DNA of 64,000 bases, taken from a virus. A program made the translations under genes and the position numbers. The stretch is from IMG/VR virus record IMGVR_UViG_3300020156_000028, positions 1-64,000 of that record. One strand, written 5' to 3'. The notes under the pieces were generated by a model that was not told the origin of the DNA, ran no database searches, and saw only the letters and a list, made by a program, of their open reading frames with translations. This document shows, in pieces, positions 6,516 to 16,145 of the stretch (position 1 is its first letter; each line of letters starts with the position of its first letter).

Positions 6516-8807
6516 ATGTCCGACGAGATTATCCAGTTCTACATGGAACGGCTGGCGAGCGGCACCGAGCAATGGGGCCTGCCGCGCGATGTAATCGAAG
6601 CTGCCGCGCGCGCGGCGAACGACGTTATCCGCTCACGCGGGAAGCACTACCGCCTTCACCATGACTTCGAAACATTCTGCGACGTGTCCGTGATGGACGT
6701 TGGCTCTGACGTGTACGCGCGACGGGACGCGGCCGAGGTGCTTATGTGCGCCTACGCCTGCAACGATGAAGCGGTGCTCCAGTGGGTTCCGGCCGAGGGG
6801 CAGGAAATGCCGCGCGATCTGGACGAGATGATCCGTGATCCGAACGCCATCAAGTTCGCGTGGAACAAGCCCTTCGAATGGGCGATCTGGAAGCACGTTC
6901 TCGACATCTACGTGCCGCACGAGCACTGGCGCGACCCGATGGTTCTGGCCTATTCGCTCTCGCTTCCGGGCTCGCTGGAGAAGGCGGGCAAGGTGGTCGA
7001 ACTGGCCGAGGACCAGCAGAAGATGAAGCGCGGCAAGACGCTGATCAAGAAATTCTGCATGCCGCGCAAGCCGACCAAGCACAACCCTTCGACCCGATGG
7101 ATGCCGCATGACGCGCCCGAGGACTGGGAGGAGTTCAAGCTCTACAATCGGACGGACGTGGAAGCCGAGCGCGGCATTTACCGGAAGCTCAAGAACTTCG
7201 ACATGCCGAAGGAAGAGTGGGATTTGTGGGTGATTGATCAGGAGATCAATCAGGCCGGGATTCCCATCAACATGCCGATGGTCAAGAACGCCATCTCCAT
7301 CTACGAGGACCTGATGGTCGATACGATGGAGGAAATGAAGACCCTGACCGGGCTCGACAACCCCGGCTCGACCAAACAGCTTTTGCCGTGGCTCCGGGAT
7401 CGCGGCTATCCATTCGAAGACTTGAAGGCTGGCCACGTCAAGCGCGGCGAGGAGAAGGCGACCGCGCAGCTTGCCGAGGAGGGCGTCAGCGAGGAGCAGG
7501 CCGAGGCGTTGGTCGAGATCGTTCTGGACACGCTGCGGGCCGGGCAGGACTATATCTGGCAGGCCGAATGGGAAGAGATCGCGGTGATCCGGCGCGTGCT
7601 CTGGCACCGCATCCGGGCCGCCAAAGCTTCGCCGAAAAAGTATTACGCGCTGGTCGAGGCGTGCGACCAGACGGAAGAAGAGGTCGTGATCCGAAACGCT
7701 TTCCAATTCGCCGGGGCCGGTCGGACGTGGCGCTGGAGCGGTCGTTTGTTCCAAGCCCAGAACTTGCCGCGCCCGGCGACCAAGCTGATCGAGAAGAACA
7801 TCGCCGTCGCGGCGCAGCATGTCGCCACGCTCTACGCGCCCGCGCTCAAGCTCCTCTGGCCCGACGCCTTCGACGTGCTGACATCCTGCATCCGGCCCTG
7901 CGCGCAAGCGCCGGACGGCTACATGCTGATCGACGCCGACTTGAACGCCATCGAGAATCGGGTGCTCGGCTGGATCGCTAAATGCCGGAAAATCCTGCGG
8001 GTCTTCGAACTCAATCGCGACCCCTATATCGATTTCGCGACATACCTGTTCGGCGGCACCTATGACCAGCGGTGGGCGGAATACAAGGGCGGCGACTCCG
8101 GCAAGCGCACGATCTCGAAGCCCGGCGTGTTGGGCTGCGGCTACATGCTCGGCGCGGGCGAGAAACGGTTCAACCGGGAGACCGGCGAGATGGAGGCGAC
8201 CGGCCTCCTCGGCTACGCATGGAACATGGGGATTACGGAGTTCACGTCCGAGCAGGCAAAACTCTCGGTCGATACCTTCCGGCGCGAGTTCGAAGAGGTC
8301 AAGGATTTCTGGTATGCCATCGAACGGTGCGCGCGGAAGTGCATCAGGACCGGCCTGCCGCAGCGCCATCACATGATCCGGTTCGACATGAAGGCTCCCT
8401 TCATGCGGATGATCCTGCCGAGCGGCCGGGCGCTGCACTATTGCCGTCCGCGTATCGAGATGATTAAGGCCCCGTGGGGCGAGATGAAGGAAACGATCAC
8501 CTACGAGGGCCTGAACGACAAGAAGCAATGGGTGCGCCAGCCGACGCATCCCGGCAAGATCACCGAGAACGCGGACCAAGCGATTGCCCGCGACATCCTC
8601 GCCAATGGTATGCGGATCGCCAAACGCGAGTACAAGATCGATATCAGGATTCACGTCCATGACCAGCTTGTGGGGTTGGTGCCGGAAGCCGAAGCGGAGG
8701 AGCGGCTGGAGCAGTTGCAGGAAGCCATGTCGCGGCCGATTCCGTGGGCTCCGGGTTTGCCGCTCGGCTCGGCCGGGTTCGTCAGCAAGATTTTCGTGAA
8801 GGATTGA
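6516..8807 (+). CDS. DNA polymerase, family A, with proofreading domain
   Basis: A 763-residue replicative polymerase. The exonuclease domain has D50-F-E52 (HHDFETF), WNKPFEW, and YNRTDVEAE as the third motif, so proofreading looks intact. The polymerase domain has motif A with D473/D475 (LIDADLNAIENR), motif B KRTISKPGVLGCGYMLGAG, and motif C HVHDQ with D716, where most family members have HDE. The form is the one found in phages with VapE, DUF2800 and DUF2815. There is no 5'-nuclease domain. It is co-transcribed with the ssDNA-binding protein upstream and with nuclease and helicase genes downstream. Confidence 0.93.
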   Translation: MSDEIIQFYMERLASGTEQWGLPRDVIEAAARAANDVIRSRGKHYRLHHDFETFCDVSVMDVGSDVYARRDAAEVLMCAYACNDEAVLQWVPAEGQEMPRDLDEMIRDPNAIKFAWNKPFEWAIWKHVLDIYVPHEHWRDPMVLAYSLSLPGSLEKAGKVVELAEDQQKMKRGKTLIKKFCMPRKPTKHNPSTRWMPHDAPEDWEEFKLYNRTDVEAERGIYRKLKNFDMPKEEWDLWVIDQEINQAGIPINMPMVKNAISIYEDLMVDTMEEMKTLTGLDNPGSTKQLLPWLRDRGYPFEDLKAGHVKRGEEKATAQLAEEGVSEEQAEALVEIVLDTLRAGQDYIWQAEWEEIAVIRRVLWHRIRAAKASPKKYYALVEACDQTEEEVVIRNAFQFAGAGRTWRWSGRLFQAQNLPRPATKLIEKNIAVAAQHVATLYAPALKLLWPDAFDVLTSCIRPCAQAPDGYMLIDADLNAIENRVLGWIAKCRKILRVFELNRDPYIDFATYLFGGTYDQRWAEYKGGDSGKRTISKPGVLGCGYMLGAGEKRFNRETGEMEATGLLGYAWNMGITEFTSEQAKLSVDTFRREFEEVKDFWYAIERCARKCIRTGLPQRHHMIRFDMKAPFMRMILPSGRALHYCRPRIEMIKAPWGEMKETITYEGLNDKKQWVRQPTHPGKITENADQAIARDILANGMRIAKREYKIDIRIHVHDQLVGLVPEAEAEERLEQLQEAMSRPIPWAPGLPLGSAGFVSKIFVKD

Positions 8808-8810
8808 GTA

Positions 8811-9071
8811 ATGGGTAGACCGGAAGAAATTCGACTGATGATGTTCGTAGGCCCGGATCAGCATATGCAGACCCGGACCTGCCACTATCAGGTAACGAAC
8901 CACGAGCGCAGCGTGACCTTCGGCCACTGGTACGAAGGACGGATGATCTACGGGTTCTCCAGCATCGCGGACAGCCGCATGGCGTTCCGGGAAGCGGTTG
9001 AGGGCGGGGTCCACGACAAGACATGGGTGGATGAAGACAACGAAGAGTGGAGTATCGAAGATGTCGTCTGA
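8811..9071 (+). CDS. small hypothetical protein in replication operon
   Basis: An 86-residue protein starting 3 bp after the polymerase stop. It is hydrophilic, with no membrane segment and no recognised family. The last 16 residues are acidic and end SIEDVV, fitting the shared C-terminal motif. The next gene starts inside its final codons, which indicates translational coupling. Confidence 0.7.
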   Translation: MGRPEEIRLMMFVGPDQHMQTRTCHYQVTNHERSVTFGHWYEGRMIYGFSSIADSRMAFREAVEGGVHDKTWVDEDNEEWSIEDVV

Positions 9072-9585
9072 AAGAGAGTTCCAGAAGGTTGTTTGGAAGC
9101 ACGTCAAGAGCGGCGACCATTACCAGATTGTCGAGTTCGCCGTCCGCGAGTTCGACTTGTGCCCGATGGTGGCTTACACTGGGTATGACAAGGATACGGC
9201 TGTTTTTATTCGGGAGGCGGCCGAGTTCTTCGACGGCAGGTTCCGGCAGGACATCGAGATAGACCTCGAAACGCCGGACAAGCCCGAGATCGAGCAGAGG
9301 ATCGCCATGGACTTCGACAAACGCAGCCTCGTGCCCCGCGACATGGTTCGCCTGCGTTTATCGGCGACCGATACTGAACGCGCGGAGTGGGGGCCGCAGG
9401 AGATTCGCGTGGTAAAGGCCATCGGACGTAGCAATAATGTTATGCTGCACGATTGGCCCGGAGATTTGCGCAGGGCTCGGTGGCCCGGAGAACTCCTCCA
9501 GTATGTTCGCCCGGCCACCGATGAGGATATATTGAGGGCGAAGGTCGGCCCCGCGAAGAAAGGGGATGCCGGAAGGTACGCATGA
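9061..9585 (+). CDS. hypothetical protein, N-terminus DUF1653-like
   Basis: A 174-residue protein. I chose ATG at 9061, overlapping the previous gene, over an upstream in-frame start inside it. Residues 8-60 (WKHVKSGDHYQIVEFAVREF, then AEFFDGRF) resemble the small DUF1653 fold, which is of unknown function. The remainder is unrecognised. It is coupled to the VRR-NUC gene, whose ATG overlaps its stop. A replication accessory role is inferred from position only. Confidence 0.65.
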   Translation: MSSEREFQKVVWKHVKSGDHYQIVEFAVREFDLCPMVAYTGYDKDTAVFIREAAEFFDGRFRQDIEIDLETPDKPEIEQRIAMDFDKRSLVPRDMVRLRLSATDTERAEWGPQEIRVVKAIGRSNNVMLHDWPGDLRRARWPGELLQYVRPATDEDILRAKVGPAKKGDAGRYA

Positions 9586-9926
9586 TCGAAGCGAACGTCG
9601 AAGGCCCGGTATGCCAGTGGGCGAAAGACGCTGGATGGTTCGTCAGGAAGCTCCAGTGGGTGGGGCGCGTGGGCGCGCCTGACCGGCTGTTCGCCAAGGA
9701 CGGCCGCGTGGTCTTCATCGAGTTCAAGCGCCCGGCCAAGAACAGCCGGGTGCCGGAGGATCGCCGGACGGTGATGCAGGTTCGCGAGGCGGATCGTCTG
9801 ATCGCTGCGGGCTGCGAATACCATCTGGTCAATGACATCACCGACGCCTGCCGAATTTTAGGAATAGAGAATCGTGCCGCAACTGCATATCCCAAAGGCT
9901 CTTCGGGACGACCCCGCCGCCTGTGA
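9582..9926 (+). CDS. VRR-NUC domain nuclease
   Basis: A 114-residue stand-alone VRR-NUC (virus-type replication-repair nuclease). It shows the N-terminal E near EGPVCQWAKDAGW, the GAPDRLF motif with the catalytic D, and FIEFKRP with the E-x-K pair. The family is a PD-(D/E)XK branch that cuts branched or structured DNA. Phage versions sit next to SNF2 helicases, as here, where the SNF2 gene starts 52 bp before this one stops. It probably resolves replication or recombination intermediates. Confidence 0.9.
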   Translation: MIEANVEGPVCQWAKDAGWFVRKLQWVGRVGAPDRLFAKDGRVVFIEFKRPAKNSRVPEDRRTVMQVREADRLIAAGCEYHLVNDITDACRILGIENRAATAYPKGSSGRPRRL

Positions 9927-11433
9927 GATCATCTACGGAGCGTTCTGGCGCAAACCCAAGCTTCTCTGCGGTGTTGCGGAGGTGGAGGCCATCTACGGCC
10001 GCGCGCCGAAGATACTGACGCAATTCGATTTCCGGCCCTACCAGAAATGGATGGCCGAGTGCATGATCGAGAAGCCCGGCGTCTACATCGGCGCGGAAAT
10101 GGGCCTCGGCAAGACTGCGGCCAGCCTGTTCGCGGCGGTCGCGCTCCTCCAGTCCTATGTTGTGACTAAAATCCTAGTGGTTGCGCCGATCAATGTCGCC
10201 GAGAACACATGGCCGGAAGAGATCGCCAAATGGTCGTTCGCCCGCAACCTGACCTACACGGTGATCACGGGCGACGAAGACGAACGGATCGCGGCGCTCC
10301 AGTATGGCGGCGACGTGCATATCATCAACCGTGAAAATCTGGTCTGGCTCAAGGACCGCCTCGGCGTCCGGGGTTGGACCTACGACATGCTGATCTATGA
10401 CGAAGCCCGGCGGCTTGCGGGCGGCATGAAGCGGACCAAGCCCACGACGCGCAAGGACGGCACGAAGGGCGTCAAGAAGGTCTCGGGATTCGGCGTGCTT
10501 GCGAAAATGCGGTTCAAGTTCAAGCGGGTCGTCCTGCTATCGGGAACGCCGTCGCCGGAGGGGCTGGAAGACCTCTGGGGGCCGATCTTCATCATCGACA
10601 AGGGCCAGCGCCTCGGCACGTCCAAGACCGCGTTCCTCAAGCGGTGGTTCTCCTACGACAACTGGACCCGGAAATGGACGCCACGCGACCATTCGGAAAA
10701 GCAGGTCATGCGTCGGGTCCGGGACGTGTTCTACAGTCTCAAGGAAGAGGACTACCTGACGCTCCCACCGCTGATCCAGAAGGATCACCGGATCATCCTG
10801 CCGCCGAAGGCCCGCGAGCAGTACGACCGCTTTGCCCGTGACATGGTGCTGGAGGAGTTCGATCTGGAGGCGGTCAACGGCGGCGTGCTGACGAACAAGC
10901 TTCTCCAGTTCGCCAACGGATCGCTCTACATGGACGACGGCACGACCAAGCACGTCCACGACGCCAAGCTCGACGTGCTGGAGCAGATCATGGAGGAGAG
11001 TCTGGGGAAGCAGGTCTTGGTCGCCTACTCGTTCCAGTTCGATATGGATCGGATCAAGAAACGCTTCCCCTACGTCCGCATTTTCGGCGAGACCAAGAAC
11101 GATCTCCGCGATTGGAACGCCGGGAAGATCCGGATGCTCTTGACGCATCCGGCCAGCGCCGGGCACGGCATGAATTTCCAGTATGGCGGTCATATCGGGG
11201 TTTGGTATGGCATGACGTGGAGCCTTGAGCTTTACCTCCAGTTCAGAAAGCGGCTACATAGGTCGGGCCAAGAGGCGGCGGCCGTGGTGCTGCACAGAAT
11301 CCTTGCCAAGTACACGGCAGACGAAGCAGTCGCGGCGGCCCTCGATATCAAGGGCGCGCGGCAGGACAGGATCACGAACGCGGTTCGGGTCGATCTGGCG
11401 AAACGGTATCACAGTGAAAGGATGGCAGCATGA
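9874..11433 (+). CDS. SNF2-family DNA helicase/translocase
   Basis: A 519-residue protein with a GTG start. Motif I is GAEMGLGKT (K80), motif II is DEAR near residue 176, motif III is LLSGTPSPEGLEDLW, and motifs V/VI are seen in THPASAGHGMNFQ and LQFRKRLHRSGQ. All are diagnostic of a phage-type SNF2 helicase. It is an ATP-driven double-strand DNA translocase that likely works with the VRR-NUC nuclease encoded just before it. The 53-bp overlap with that gene and the 4-bp overlap with the small terminase gene show that the replication and packaging genes form one transcription unit. Confidence 0.93.
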   Translation: MPQLHIPKALRDDPAACEIIYGAFWRKPKLLCGVAEVEAIYGRAPKILTQFDFRPYQKWMAECMIEKPGVYIGAEMGLGKTAASLFAAVALLQSYVVTKILVVAPINVAENTWPEEIAKWSFARNLTYTVITGDEDERIAALQYGGDVHIINRENLVWLKDRLGVRGWTYDMLIYDEARRLAGGMKRTKPTTRKDGTKGVKKVSGFGVLAKMRFKFKRVVLLSGTPSPEGLEDLWGPIFIIDKGQRLGTSKTAFLKRWFSYDNWTRKWTPRDHSEKQVMRRVRDVFYSLKEEDYLTLPPLIQKDHRIILPPKAREQYDRFARDMVLEEFDLEAVNGGVLTNKLLQFANGSLYMDDGTTKHVHDAKLDVLEQIMEESLGKQVLVAYSFQFDMDRIKKRFPYVRIFGETKNDLRDWNAGKIRMLLTHPASAGHGMNFQYGGHIGVWYGMTWSLELYLQFRKRLHRSGQEAAAVVLHRILAKYTADEAVAAALDIKGARQDRITNAVRVDLAKRYHSERMAA

Positions 11434-12161
11434 GTGCCGCTGCAAAGCTACAGGACCGGGCCGCTAAGGCTCTCGATATGCTGACGACCCGGAGTCGCGA
11501 GGAGAATACGTTCGCGACCGGCCGGGCCAATGCCGACCACCACCTCGGGCCGCATATGGGTATCGATGCCGTGACGAAGGGCGTCACGGTGGGCTGGCTG
11601 GCCCAAGCTATGGACATGAACCACGATCAGGTGAAAAAGAAGCTGGCGAACTGCCCGCCGCTGCGGAAGTACAAGAACGGCTTCGTCTATGATTTCAAGA
11701 TCGCGGTCGCCTATCTGATCAAGCCGAAGTTCGATATTGACAGCTACATTAAGCAGGCCCGGATCGAAGACTTGCCGCTGCGGCTCCAGACGGAGTTCTG
11801 GCAGGCGAAGAACCGCCGTCGGGAGTATGAGGAGCAGGCAGGTCGTCTCTGGCGTTCTGAACAGGTTTTCGAAGTGCTCGGCGAGGTGTTCCAGACCATC
11901 AAGTATTCGACGCAGCTTTGGTCGGCTAATCTGGAGCGCACGGTCGGTTTGAGCGACGTGCAGCGCAAGCTCTTGCAGGGTATGATCGATAATCTCCAGT
12001 CCGATCTTCACGCCAAGCTGGTCGGGCTGGCGGCCAATAAGAAGACGAAATCGTTGCTCGCCGAGGAACTGGAGGACGAAGCGCGCGAGGAAGCCGAGCG
12101 GGCTGCGGCCGAGGCTGCGCACGATCAGGAAGAGGAGTTCGACGTTGCTGAATACGTTTGA
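11430..12161 (+). CDS. terminase small subunit, Nu1/DUF1441-like
   Basis: A 243-residue protein directly before the large terminase. Residues 45-80 (VTKGVTVGWLAQAMDMNHDQ onward) form the winged helix-turn-helix expected for packaging-site recognition. The middle contains a long helical segment (ARIEDLPLRLQTEFWQAKNR) that probably mediates oligomerisation. The C-terminus is an acidic coiled region ending DVAEYV, one of the shared C-termini. By analogy with lambda Nu1 it binds cos/pac DNA and recruits the large subunit through its C-terminus. Confidence 0.8.
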   Translation: MSAAAKLQDRAAKALDMLTTRSREENTFATGRANADHHLGPHMGIDAVTKGVTVGWLAQAMDMNHDQVKKKLANCPPLRKYKNGFVYDFKIAVAYLIKPKFDIDSYIKQARIEDLPLRLQTEFWQAKNRRREYEEQAGRLWRSEQVFEVLGEVFQTIKYSTQLWSANLERTVGLSDVQRKLLQGMIDNLQSDLHAKLVGLAANKKTKSLLAEELEDEAREEAERAAAEAAHDQEEEFDVAEYV

Positions 12162-14274
12162 ATCCATCGAAGACATGGTGGTCGCGGCGGCCGAGGGCGT
12201 CCGGCCCTCCGAACGCCTGACTGTCAGCGAAGCCACGGCCAAGTATCGCATGCTGCGGAACGTCGGCTCCTACGAAGGTCCGTGGCTGAACGAGACCACG
12301 CCGTACCTCGTGGAGCCCATGGACGAGACCACGAACGACCTCTACTCGACGGTGTGCTTTGTCGGCCCGGCTCAGTGCGGCAAGACCGACATGTTCCTGA
12401 ACTACCTGACCTACAAGGTGATCTGCGATCCCGGCGACATCATGCTCGTGCAGACGGCGCAGAGCACGGCGCGCGACTTTTCGATCAGCCGCGTGGACCG
12501 CCTTCATCGCGCGACCGAGGCCGTCGGATCGCGGGTCATCAACGATAACGTCTATGACAAGCGGTATCGCAACGGCATGCTCCTGCGCATGGTCTGGCCT
12601 TCGATCAACGAACTGTCTGGCCGCCCGGTCCCGGTGGTCTGGGAGACCGACTACGACCGCATGCCGATGGACGTTGACGGCGAAGGCACACCATTCAGGC
12701 TTGGCGCGGCGCGCACCACCTCGTTCGGCCGCAACGGCAAGGTGATCGTGGAATCATCGCCGGGCTTTATCGTGGACAACCCGCAATGGATTCCCGCGAC
12801 GAACCACGAGGCCCCGCCGTGCGAGGGCATCTTGTCGATCTACAACTCCGGCGACCGGCGGCGCTGGTATTGGCAATGCGTGTCCTGCCGTAATTCCTTT
12901 GAGCCCCACCGCTCGCTCTTGTCTTGGGAGAACTCGGAAGACCCTATCGAGTGCGGCGAGACGGCCCGGATTACCTGTCCGCATTGCGAGCAGCGCTACT
13001 ACGAGACCGATACCGACGTGCCGGGCAAGGCGGGCATGAACCAGTTGGTGGAGTGGGGCGGGCAGGCCCGGTGGGTGAAGGATGGCATGCTCTGGACCAA
13101 GGAAGGGCTGATCGGAAAGCCGTTCCGGTCCAAGGTCGCGTCGTTCTGGCTTATGGGGGTCGCCGCGACCTTCGCCAACTGGAGCGGGTTGGTGCAGGAC
13201 TATCTTGCGGCCGAGAAGGAATATGCCGAGACCAGTTCCGAGAACACCCTCAAGGCGGTGATCAACACCAAGTTCGGCGAGCCCTACAAGCCCAAGGCCC
13301 AGACGTTCGCGCGCCTGCCGGAGATGCTTCGCTCGCGCGCTCGCGACTACGGCATCCGGGTCGTCCCGCACGGTGTCCGGTTCCTCGTCGCGACTATCGA
13401 CGTGCAGAAAAACCGTTTCGTGGTGCAGGTCCACGGCGTCGGGACGGAGGATGTCTGGGTGGTGGACCGCTACGAGATCAAGTATTCGAAGCGCGAACAG
13501 CCGGACAACCCCGGCCAGCTTCAATATGTCAACGCAGCGGCCTTCCCGGAAGACTGGCGGCTGATCGCGACCGAGGTCATGCGCAAGTCCTACCCGCTGG
13601 CCGACGATCCCGACCGGCACATGGCGATCTGGCAGACCTTCTCGGATTCCGGTGGTGCCGAGGGCGTGACTTCGAACGCCTACGACTTCGTGCGGTGGCT
13701 GCGCTACGGTTACGAGGGTTCCGAGGAGTCGGTCGAGATGCAGGAGAAGTATCCGTGGTTCCCGCATCTGGCGGCACGTTTCCATCTCCTCAAGGGCGAA
13801 CCCAAACTGGATGCCCCGCGCATCCGGGTCGGCTTCCCTGACAGCGAGCGCAAGGACCGGCACGCGGGCGCGCGCGGCGAAATCCCGGTCATGTTCATCA
13901 ATTCGAACATGATGAAAGATACCGTGGACGGCATCTTGGACCGCACGGAGCCCGGCGGCCGGGTGAATTTCCCGGATTGGCTTCCGATCAATTTCTACAA
14001 GGAATTGACAGTCGAGAGCAAAGACCCCAAAACGATGAAGTGGGCTAACCCTCACAAGTATCGCAACGAATCATGGGATTTGTTGGTATATCTCTATGCC
14101 GGGCTCTTGCATCGGACAATCAGTTGGGAGCATATCTCGTGGGATAACCCGCCCACATGGGCGGCCGAGTGGGATCGGAACGATATGATCTTCACGGTCA
14201 ATGAGGCAATGCCCATGGATCAGGAGACCGACACCGGCCCCGATCTTGCGGCTCTTGGCGAACTGCTTGGGTGA
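12145..14274 (+). CDS. terminase large subunit, GpA family
   Basis: A 709-residue packaging motor. The N-terminal ATPase has Walker A GPAQCGKT (K80) and a Walker-B region PVPVVWETDYDRM. A zinc-ribbon-like insert carries CVSCRNSF and CPHCEQRYY. The C-terminal nuclease domain starts with FLVATIDVQKNRF (catalytic D). This layout is that of lambda gpA, so the phage probably cuts at a specific cos-type site. The N-terminus overlaps the small subunit gene by 17 bp. Confidence 0.95.
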   Translation: MLNTFESIEDMVVAAAEGVRPSERLTVSEATAKYRMLRNVGSYEGPWLNETTPYLVEPMDETTNDLYSTVCFVGPAQCGKTDMFLNYLTYKVICDPGDIMLVQTAQSTARDFSISRVDRLHRATEAVGSRVINDNVYDKRYRNGMLLRMVWPSINELSGRPVPVVWETDYDRMPMDVDGEGTPFRLGAARTTSFGRNGKVIVESSPGFIVDNPQWIPATNHEAPPCEGILSIYNSGDRRRWYWQCVSCRNSFEPHRSLLSWENSEDPIECGETARITCPHCEQRYYETDTDVPGKAGMNQLVEWGGQARWVKDGMLWTKEGLIGKPFRSKVASFWLMGVAATFANWSGLVQDYLAAEKEYAETSSENTLKAVINTKFGEPYKPKAQTFARLPEMLRSRARDYGIRVVPHGVRFLVATIDVQKNRFVVQVHGVGTEDVWVVDRYEIKYSKREQPDNPGQLQYVNAAAFPEDWRLIATEVMRKSYPLADDPDRHMAIWQTFSDSGGAEGVTSNAYDFVRWLRYGYEGSEESVEMQEKYPWFPHLAARFHLLKGEPKLDAPRIRVGFPDSERKDRHAGARGEIPVMFINSNMMKDTVDGILDRTEPGGRVNFPDWLPINFYKELTVESKDPKTMKWANPHKYRNESWDLLVYLYAGLLHRTISWEHISWDNPPTWAAEWDRNDMIFTVNEAMPMDQETDTGPDLAALGELLG

Positions 14275-14277
14275 TTG

Positions 14278-14496
14278 ATGGCGACGAAAGAACAATTGAC
14301 CGCATGGCTGGCCGACGCAGAAGAGCAGTACCACATGCTCTCGACCGGCCGAGCCGTGCGGGTCTTCGTTGACCAGAACGGCGAGCGTATCGAGTATGGA
14401 ACCGGGTCGCTCCTCCAGCTTTCGAAGTACATCGCCGAACTGAAACGCCAGCTTGGGCTTGTCACCGTGAGCGGCCCTCTGAATGTGTGGATGTAA
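14278..14496 (+). CDS. head-tail joining protein, gpW-like
   Basis: A 72-residue protein. The ATG at 14278 is preferred to a TTG three bases before it. Size, position between large terminase and portal, and the sequence (AWLADAEEQYHMLSTGRAVR, then LLQLSKYIAELKRQLG) match lambda gpW, a small protein that plugs the portal ring after DNA packaging and is needed for tail attachment. The stop overlaps the portal start (TAATG). Confidence 0.85.
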   Translation: MATKEQLTAWLADAEEQYHMLSTGRAVRVFVDQNGERIEYGTGSLLQLSKYIAELKRQLGLVTVSGPLNVWM

Positions 14497-16145
14497 TGGA
14501 TCAGCTTAGTGCAGAAATCGTCCGCGACATCGAAGCCGTAGTCGGCCCGGTCGGCAAGGACATGGCTATCGGCGGGGCCTACGAAGGCACCGACCGTTTC
14601 GACCGTAGCATGGCGACATGGGCTCCTCCTATCCAGTCAGTGGACGCCGACATCATCCCGATCAAACAGACCGCCGACGCGCGTGTCAACGATCTGGCCC
14701 GCAATGACGGCTACGTGCAGTCGGGCATGGAGATCAACAAGAACTCCATCGTCGGCTCCATGTACCTCCTCAATTCGAAGCCCGAGCTTCGGGTTCTCGG
14801 TCTGGACGACCAGTGGGCCACGGAGTTTCAGGAGGAGGTCGAGGCCAAATTCACCCTCGGCGCGGAGAGCGTAAATTGCTGGCTGGACGCCGCCCGCAAG
14901 CAGACTTTCACAAGCCTGATCCGTATGGCAATCGGATCGGTCGCTGCGACCGGCGAAATGCTGGCGACGGCCGAATGGCTCCGGGCAACGGAGCGGCCGT
15001 TCCGCACGGCGGTTCAGATGATCGACCCGGCCCGGCTCCACACCCCGTTCCACCGCCTGCCGGACAAGAACATCCGGGGCGGCGTGCAGATGGACCGCTA
15101 CGGCGCGCCTATCGGATACTGGATCAAGGACAACCCGGCGCAAGGTCTAACATTCCCGATGACTGGCGGCATGGACGAAGCGAAGTTCATCCCGGCCCGA
15201 AAGCCGTGGGGCCGCCGTCAGGTGATCCATATCGTGGAGCAACGCCGTCCGCATCAGACGCGCGGGATCGCCGATATGGTGGCCGGTCTGATGGAGACCA
15301 AGATCGCCAAGCAGTTTCGCAAGGTGACGCTCCAGAACGCGGTCACGGGGGCCATGTTCGCCGCGACCATCGAGTCCGAGCTTCCGGCGGAAGCCGTCTA
15401 CGCGCAGCTTGGCTCCGGCAACGTGTCTCCGGGCGCGGCCGCCGGAACCTTCGGCGCGGACTATCTCAAGGCGGTCGCCCAGTACGCCGCCTCGGCCAAG
15501 GGCCTCCAGATCGACGGCGTGAAAATCCCGCACCTCTTCCCCGGCACGAAGTTTCAGCTTCGCCCCGTCGGCACGCCCGGCGGCGTCGGACAGGAGTTCG
15601 AACAGTCCTTGATCCGTTACACGGCGGCGCTCCTCGGTATCAGCTACGAGCAGCTTTCCAAGGATTACTCCAAGACCAACTATTCGAGCATGAAGGGCGG
15701 CATCAACGAAACCTTCAAGTTCATGATGTCGCGCAAGAAGGCGGTCGCCGATATGTTCGCGACCATCGTCTTCATGCTTTGGTTCGAAGAGATGATCGGC
15801 CGTGGCGAGATCGAAGCCATGAAGTACAGCCGCGCGCCGAACTATTACGAGCCGTTGATGGCGGAAGCCTATTGCCAGTGTGATTGGATTGGTGCCTCGC
15901 GCGGCCAGATTGACGAACTCAAGGAAACGCAGGCCGCGATCCTGCGCATCCGCTCCGGCCTGTCTACGTGGGAAGACGAGCTTGGCCGTCTCGGCAAGGA
16001 CTGGCGCAAGGTGTTCCAGCAGCTTGAGCGCGAGCAGAAAGAGATCAAGGATCGCGAGATCATGCTCGCCGACGATCCGGGGGCTATCGCCGCCGAGCGC
16101 GAGGCCAATGAAGAGAACGTAGGAACGGCAGGGTCCAATGGCTAA
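14496..16145 (+). CDS. portal protein, lambda gpB family
   Basis: A 549-residue protein; ATG at 14496 overlaps the gpW stop. It forms the dodecameric ring at one capsid vertex through which DNA passes. Family hallmarks include ARNDGYVQSGMEINKNSIVG near the N-terminus, the RRQVIHIVEQRRPHQTRGI motif in the middle, and the long helical C-terminal region with YEQLSKDYSKTNYSSMKGG. The C-terminal clip region is followed by acidic residues. It lies between gpW and the S49 protease exactly as in lambda. Confidence 0.93.
   Translation: MDQLSAEIVRDIEAVVGPVGKDMAIGGAYEGTDRFDRSMATWAPPIQSVDADIIPIKQTADARVNDLARNDGYVQSGMEINKNSIVGSMYLLNSKPELRVLGLDDQWATEFQEEVEAKFTLGAESVNCWLDAARKQTFTSLIRMAIGSVAATGEMLATAEWLRATERPFRTAVQMIDPARLHTPFHRLPDKNIRGGVQMDRYGAPIGYWIKDNPAQGLTFPMTGGMDEAKFIPARKPWGRRQVIHIVEQRRPHQTRGIADMVAGLMETKIAKQFRKVTLQNAVTGAMFAATIESELPAEAVYAQLGSGNVSPGAAAGTFGADYLKAVAQYAASAKGLQIDGVKIPHLFPGTKFQLRPVGTPGGVGQEFEQSLIRYTAALLGISYEQLSKDYSKTNYSSMKGGINETFKFMMSRKKAVADMFATIVFMLWFEEMIGRGEIEAMKYSRAPNYYEPLMAEAYCQCDWIGASRGQIDELKETQAAILRIRSGLSTWEDELGRLGKDWRKVFQQLEREQKEIKDREIMLADDPGAIAAEREANEENVGTAGSNG

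Noticed and set aside
6633-9107. 824-residue minus-strand frame opposite the polymerase
   Set aside because: It is antisense to a polymerase with all catalytic motifs and lacks any domain signal.
12754-14055. 433-residue minus-strand frame opposite the large terminase
   Set aside because: Antisense shadow of a well-defined terminase gene.
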